Source: Bryobacterales bacterium (GTDB lineage Bacteria > Acidobacteriota > Terriglobia > Bryobacterales > Bryobacteraceae). From it: DNA of 17,891 nucleotides. The notes below the pieces were generated by a model that saw nothing but the letters and a program-made list of their open reading frames with translations, did no database searches and was not told where the DNA came from. The position numbers and the translations under genes were made by a program. This document shows positions 14,244 through 17,891 of this stretch, one piece after another (within the stretch, counting starts at the first letter, position 1; the number at the start of each line of letters is the position of its first letter). Location of the stretch: contig PLMF01000318.1 of NCBI GenBank assembly GCA_003142355.1, positions 1 through 17,891 of the forward strand, written 5' to 3'.

Positions 14244-17200
14244 ATGAGACGTCTCGCGTCATTTCTGTGCCTGGTTCCTCTACTGGCCTCTATCCCGCTG
14301 ATCGGGCAGGAGACCAGCGCCGGAATCACGGGCCGCGTAACCGATGCCACCGGTAGTGCGATCGTAGGGGCTTCCGTAAGTGCCAAGGACATCAATCGAG
14401 GCACCGATTGGCCCACCTCGACTAATGAGGATGGAATTTACGCCTTTCCCCGCATTCCCAACGGCAGATATTCGTTAACAATTGAAGCCAAAGGCTTTAA
14501 GGCCTACATCAACCCCGCTCTCACGCTCGAAATCAACCAGCGGGCGCGCATCGATGTCACTCTGGAGATCGGCGCCCTTACCGAAAGTATCCAGGTGACC
14601 GGCGAAGCCGCTCTGCTCCAGACCGATACCACGCAGGTGGGCGCCACAATCGACGCCAGCCAGATCGATCATACGCCGCTCATCAGCCGCAACCCGGTCG
14701 CCCTGGCCCTGCTCAGCGCCGGCGTCACCAATCCCGATCCGTCCAGCTTCAACAGCGGCCAGCGTTCCGCCGGCGGCGGGCGCCCCTATGTCAACGGCAA
14801 CCGCGAGGAATCCAACAACTTCATGCTGGACGGCGTGGACAACAACTTCACGTCCGATAACCTGGTTTCCTATCAGCCCAATCCCGACGCCATCGAAGAG
14901 TTCAAGCTGATCACCAACAACGCCTCGGCCGAATTCGGCAATTTCCAGGGCGGCATCATCAACGTGGTGATCAAGTCCGGAACCAACCAGTACCACGGCG
15001 ACGTGTTCGAGTCCTTCCGCAACGACAAGCTGAACGCCAACGCGTGGGCCAACAACTGGAACGGCCCCTCTCCGGGCGTGCCCGTGGCCAGGTCCGCGCA
15101 GCGTTGGAACCAGTTCGGCGGCGTCATTGGGGGCCCGATTTTCAAGGACAGGCTGTTCATTTTCCTCGACGAGCAGAGCCTGCGCGCCACCACGCCGCCG
15201 TCCGTCTCCGCCACTACGGTGATGCCGATGGCGTGGCGCACCGGCGATTTCTCGGCGCTCCTCGATGCCAGCCAAACCGGCGGCAAGGTAATCCAGCTTT
15301 ACAACCCCTATTCGTTGGACACCACCACCGGCCTGCGCGCGCCGTTCCCCAACAACGTCATTCCCCAGAACCTCCTCAATTCGGCCGCGGTGAAGCTCAT
15401 GGGCGGCACCACGCTCTACCCGGCCCCGCAGTACAACCGCTTCACCACCTCCAATTACTATTACAGCTCCGCGAGCCAGCTCTATAGCGACCAGGGCGAC
15501 ATGAAGCTGGACTGGCGCCCGGAGAATAAGGACTATTTCACGGTGCGCGTCTCCAAGGGCCGCCAGGACGCTCCCTCGGTCAACTCCTTCCCGCTGTTCT
15601 ATAACAGCTTCAACACGTCGCCGTTCGAGAACGGCGTCGCCAACTGGACCCGTACCTTCCGCCCGAGCATCGTCAACGAGCTTCGCGTGGGCGTCAACAA
15701 CGTGATGCTGGATAACGGCGGCTCCGACAAAGGGCAGGGCAACGTCGCGCAGACGGTGGGGATCAACAATGCCGGGACCGGGCTTCTGGCTTTGGGAGCG
15801 GCCACCAACGGCGGCCCGGCCTTCAACTGGATCGCCGGTATTGGCAGCGCCAACATCGGCGTGATGCAGCTCTTCGCCAACACCACCTTCCACTACGCCG
15901 ACAACCTGACTATCACCCACGGGCGCCACATGATGAAAATGGGCGGCCAGATTCTTCGCGAGTGGATCAATGTGTTCTACTCCGGCAACGGCGGGCGCAC
16001 CGGATACATCAATTTCTCCGGGCGCTTCACCGCGCAAAACGCGACCAGCCCGTCCGGGACACAGATTGGCGAGGCCGATTTCATGCTCGGCCTGCCCAAC
16101 GACCTCGGGCGCGGCTATCAGACCGGCACCTGGGGCCAGCGCTCCACCATCTACGGCCTGTATTTCCAGGACGACTGGCGCGCCACCAACAACCTGACCC
16201 TCAACCTCGGCCTGCGGTGGGAATACCACTCGCCGTGGCTTGAAGTGGCAAACCGGCAATCCAACTTCAACGAATTCACCGGCCAGATGCTGTTAGCCGC
16301 GCCACTGCCCAGCAATCTGGTGGTGCCTCCCGGCCCGGCGCCGGCGATCTACAGCAACGGCGGGCTCTACAACACCTACAAGAAGGACTTCCAGCCGCGC
16401 ATCGGTTTCGCCTGGACGCCGGATTTCCTGAACAAGAAACTGGTGCTCCGCGGCGCTTACACCATCTCCTCGTACCTGGAAGGAACCGGCACCAACCTGC
16501 GGGCCACCATGAACCCGCCGTTCCAGACGGAGTTCGCCGGGCTGTACAACACGCCCGCGTACACCATGCCGGGCAGCACGCTAGACCAGGGCCTGGCCGG
16601 CCTCAACCCGAAGAACCCCTATGCCGGCGCGACCATTCGCCTGTGGGATCCGTTCGTACGGCCCGCCGACGTCCAGCAGTGGAATGTTTCCCTCGATTAC
16701 CAGATGCCCGCCAACAATGTCCTGACTCTGGGCTATGTCGGGCAGCACGGCGATCACCTCATGGTGGCCATGCCCTACCTGCAGAACATCGTCTCCAACG
16801 GAGTGGTGACTCAGGGCCCGTATCTTTCCGGCAACCCCGTGCTGCGCGGCGAAATCTCGCAGATTTCGGGCACCGCCTCGATTGGCAAGCAGGGATACAA
16901 CGCGCTCCAGGCCACTGTGCGCAAGCGGTTCAGCGCGGGCCTGGTATACCAGATGGCCTTCACCTACTCACGCGGCATGTCGGATTCGATCGGCTATTAT
17001 GGCCAGGGCGGCCAGGCCGGCAGCCAGTCGGCTTACTGGCAATATCTCTATTGCCAGGCGTGCGAAATGGGGCCGACTTACTTCGACGCCAAGTTCATGT
17101 TCGTGCCGTCGCTCACCTACGAGCTTCCTTTCGGCCGCAACCGCCATTTCGGAGCGGGATGGGGCAGGCCGGTGGACGCCGTGATCGGCGGCTGGCAGCT

Positions 17201-17630
17201 CGGCGGCGTGTTCACCGCGCATACGGGTTACCCGCTCACCATCAAGTACAACACCGATTCCTCCGGCACGGGCCAGCGCAGCTATCGCGTCAATGTCGTC
17301 GGCACGCCCAACGACCAGCATAACATCGGCCCCGGCGCCCTCTGGCTCGATCCTTCCGCCTACGCCGCTCCCGGCAAGGGGACCTACGGCAACATCGGAA
17401 CCGGCACCGCCCGCGGCCCGGGCATGGAGCGCCTCGATCTTTCTCTCAGCAAGCAGTTCCACATCACCGAGCGGAAGTTCTTCGAGCTGCGCGGCGAAGC
17501 CTTCAATGCGTTCAACACGCCGATCTACCTGAGCCCGGCGTCGCAGACCATCACTTCGACGCTGTTCGGCCAGATCCGCAGCGCGCAAGGCCAGCGCAAC
17601 ATGGAGATCGTCGCCAAGTTCTACTTCTGA
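14244..17630 (+). CDS. CarboxypepD_reg / TonB-dependent-receptor-like outer-membrane protein
   Basis: 1128 residues, outer membrane. Signal peptide MRRLASFLCLVPLLASIPLI is cut near GQE. Residues about 24-110 are a carboxypeptidase-regulatory-like beta-sandwich (SAGITGRVTDATGSAIVGAS, NEDGIYAFPRIPNGRYSLTI). A plug-like domain follows (LLQTDTTQVGATID, YVNGNREESNNFMLDGVDNN, NPDAIEEFKLITNNASAEFG, GGIINVVIKSGTNQYHGDVF), then a long beta-barrel ending in the aromatic-terminated strand VAKFYF. This architecture is greatly expanded in Acidobacteria and thought to take up large substrates with TonB, or act as an Oar-like adhesin; substrate cannot be read from sequence. GGAGGA lies four bases before the ATG. 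A strong promoter precedes it and an intrinsic terminator follows, so it is probably a one-gene unit. No SusD-like partner is present. Numerous GHIG/NTS-type turns and length are normal for the family. Confidence 0.9.
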   Translation: MRRLASFLCLVPLLASIPLIGQETSAGITGRVTDATGSAIVGASVSAKDINRGTDWPTSTNEDGIYAFPRIPNGRYSLTIEAKGFKAYINPALTLEINQRARIDVTLEIGALTESIQVTGEAALLQTDTTQVGATIDASQIDHTPLISRNPVALALLSAGVTNPDPSSFNSGQRSAGGGRPYVNGNREESNNFMLDGVDNNFTSDNLVSYQPNPDAIEEFKLITNNASAEFGNFQGGIINVVIKSGTNQYHGDVFESFRNDKLNANAWANNWNGPSPGVPVARSAQRWNQFGGVIGGPIFKDRLFIFLDEQSLRATTPPSVSATTVMPMAWRTGDFSALLDASQTGGKVIQLYNPYSLDTTTGLRAPFPNNVIPQNLLNSAAVKLMGGTTLYPAPQYNRFTTSNYYYSSASQLYSDQGDMKLDWRPENKDYFTVRVSKGRQDAPSVNSFPLFYNSFNTSPFENGVANWTRTFRPSIVNELRVGVNNVMLDNGGSDKGQGNVAQTVGINNAGTGLLALGAATNGGPAFNWIAGIGSANIGVMQLFANTTFHYADNLTITHGRHMMKMGGQILREWINVFYSGNGGRTGYINFSGRFTAQNATSPSGTQIGEADFMLGLPNDLGRGYQTGTWGQRSTIYGLYFQDDWRATNNLTLNLGLRWEYHSPWLEVANRQSNFNEFTGQMLLAAPLPSNLVVPPGPAPAIYSNGGLYNTYKKDFQPRIGFAWTPDFLNKKLVLRGAYTISSYLEGTGTNLRATMNPPFQTEFAGLYNTPAYTMPGSTLDQGLAGLNPKNPYAGATIRLWDPFVRPADVQQWNVSLDYQMPANNVLTLGYVGQHGDHLMVAMPYLQNIVSNGVVTQGPYLSGNPVLRGEISQISGTASIGKQGYNALQATVRKRFSAGLVYQMAFTYSRGMSDSIGYYGQGGQAGSQSAYWQYLYCQACEMGPTYFDAKFMFVPSLTYELPFGRNRHFGAGWGRPVDAVIGGWQLGGVFTAHTGYPLTIKYNTDSSGTGQRSYRVNVVGTPNDQHNIGPGALWLDPSAYAAPGKGTYGNIGTGTARGPGMERLDLSLSKQFHITERKFFELRGEAFNAFNTPIYLSPASQTITSTLFGQIRSAQGQRNMEIVAKFYF

Positions 17631-17671
17631 TAGCAAGCGACTGGTCAAGGCCCGATGGCTGTTGAGGGCTT

Positions 17672-17717
17672 GGGCCGGCTCTCGGATCCACGATCCGGGA
17701 GCCGGCCCTTTTGTTTT
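17672..17717 (+). terminator. Intrinsic terminator after the TonB-receptor-like gene
   Basis: Left arm 17672-17688 and right arm 17692-17708 form a 17-bp stem with one G-U pair and a three-base loop (CAC), followed by TTTTGTTTT (17709-17717). The stem begins 41 bases after the receptor stop. No T-tract exists on the opposite strand, so it acts on plus-strand transcripts only. Confidence 0.92.
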
Positions 17718-17745
17718 AGAACTCTGCTATCCGCGGCCGGAACCG

Positions 17746-17891
17746 TTACCGTCGCTTTTCCGTGATTTCGCGAAACACGCGGAGCAGGTTGCCGCCCAGG
17801 AATTTGCGGATCCGCTCTTCGGAGTAGCCGCGCCGCAGCATGGCGTCGGTGATCATGGGCAGATCGCGTATGTCGCGCATGCCGCGCGGCA
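17746..17891 (-). CDS. Membrane dipeptidase (peptidase M19), C-terminal end
   Basis: The last 47 codons of a minus-strand gene whose start lies beyond the right edge. The reading MRDIRDLPMITDAMLRRGYS, then EERIRKFLGGNLLRVFREI, matches the family's closing region, where a conserved DLPNLTEALLARGYSEEDI-type helix is followed by KILGGNxLRVF. Members are zinc-dependent dipeptidases of the renal-dipeptidase type, often with D-amino-acid-containing substrates. The catalytic metal residues lie outside the window, so activity cannot be judged. It converges with the receptor gene, with the terminator between them. Confidence 0.8.
   Translation of the reverse strand, partial: PRGMRDIRDLPMITDAMLRRGYSEERIRKFLGGNLLRVFREITEKRR

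Noticed and set aside
14475..16259. 594-codon minus-strand open frame opposite the receptor gene
   Set aside because: Antisense shadow of a clear receptor; no motif, no plausible ribosome site.
1..17891. tRNA, rRNA, CRISPR array, insertion sequence or integrase
   Set aside because: Read on both strands; no array of spaced repeats, transposase motif, or tRNA-like cloverleaf was recognised.

Overview
This 17.9 kb window is high-GC bacterial DNA. Its content suggests an acidobacterium of the Bryobacterales/Solibacter type. The clues are a 1128-residue CarboxypepD_reg/TonB-receptor-like outer-membrane protein, several twin-arginine (Tat) leaders, a ThuA-like secreted protein, a GH127 (DUF1680) hydrolase, a COG4299-type membrane acyltransferase and a neutral-ceramidase-like protein. 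The taxonomic call is inference; no rRNA or other marker gene is present.

Layout, left to right. (1) Minus strand, 1-302: start of a rhamnose/proton symporter (RhaT) running off the left edge. (2) 303-629: mostly empty, with a short plus-strand fossil of a Tat leader. (3) Minus strand, 630-2983: a secreted GH42-like beta-galactosidase preceded by a 34-residue orphan Tat leader whose stop overlaps the hydrolase start (ATGA). (4) Plus strand, 3164-6457: ThuA-like protein, then a Tat-exported GH127 enzyme with an N-terminal discoidin-like domain. (5) Minus strand, 6493-7560: Gfo/Idh/MocA oxidoreductase, divergent from (6) the plus-strand pair 7745-11014: a GlmU-like nucleotidyltransferase fused to a phosphohexomutase, then an extended SDR-like protein with a TTG start. 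(7) Minus strand, 11044-13610: a membrane acyltransferase followed by a ceramidase-like hydrolase, apparently one operon. (8) 13611-14243: a gene graveyard with TonB-receptor fragments on both strands, a perfect 12-bp hairpin and a strong sigma70-type promoter. (9) Plus strand, 14244-17630: an intact TonB-receptor-like protein ending in a textbook intrinsic terminator. (10) Right edge, minus strand: C-terminus of a membrane dipeptidase (peptidase M19).

How the genes may fit together (inference): RhaT, GH42, GH127 and the large outer-membrane receptor suggest capture and breakdown of a plant-type galactose/arabinose/rhamnose-containing glycan. The oxidoreductase, the nucleotidyltransferase-mutase fusion and the SDR point to cytoplasmic sugar interconversion. 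The acyltransferase/ceramidase pair suggests processing of an acylated or amide-linked substrate. No SusD partner is visible.

The most unusual items are the fusion protein, whose nucleotidyltransferase half keeps the GlmU fold motifs but has lost the two basic residues of the nucleotide loop; the orphan Tat leader coupled to the GH42 gene; and the TonB-receptor graveyard beside a living TonB-receptor gene.
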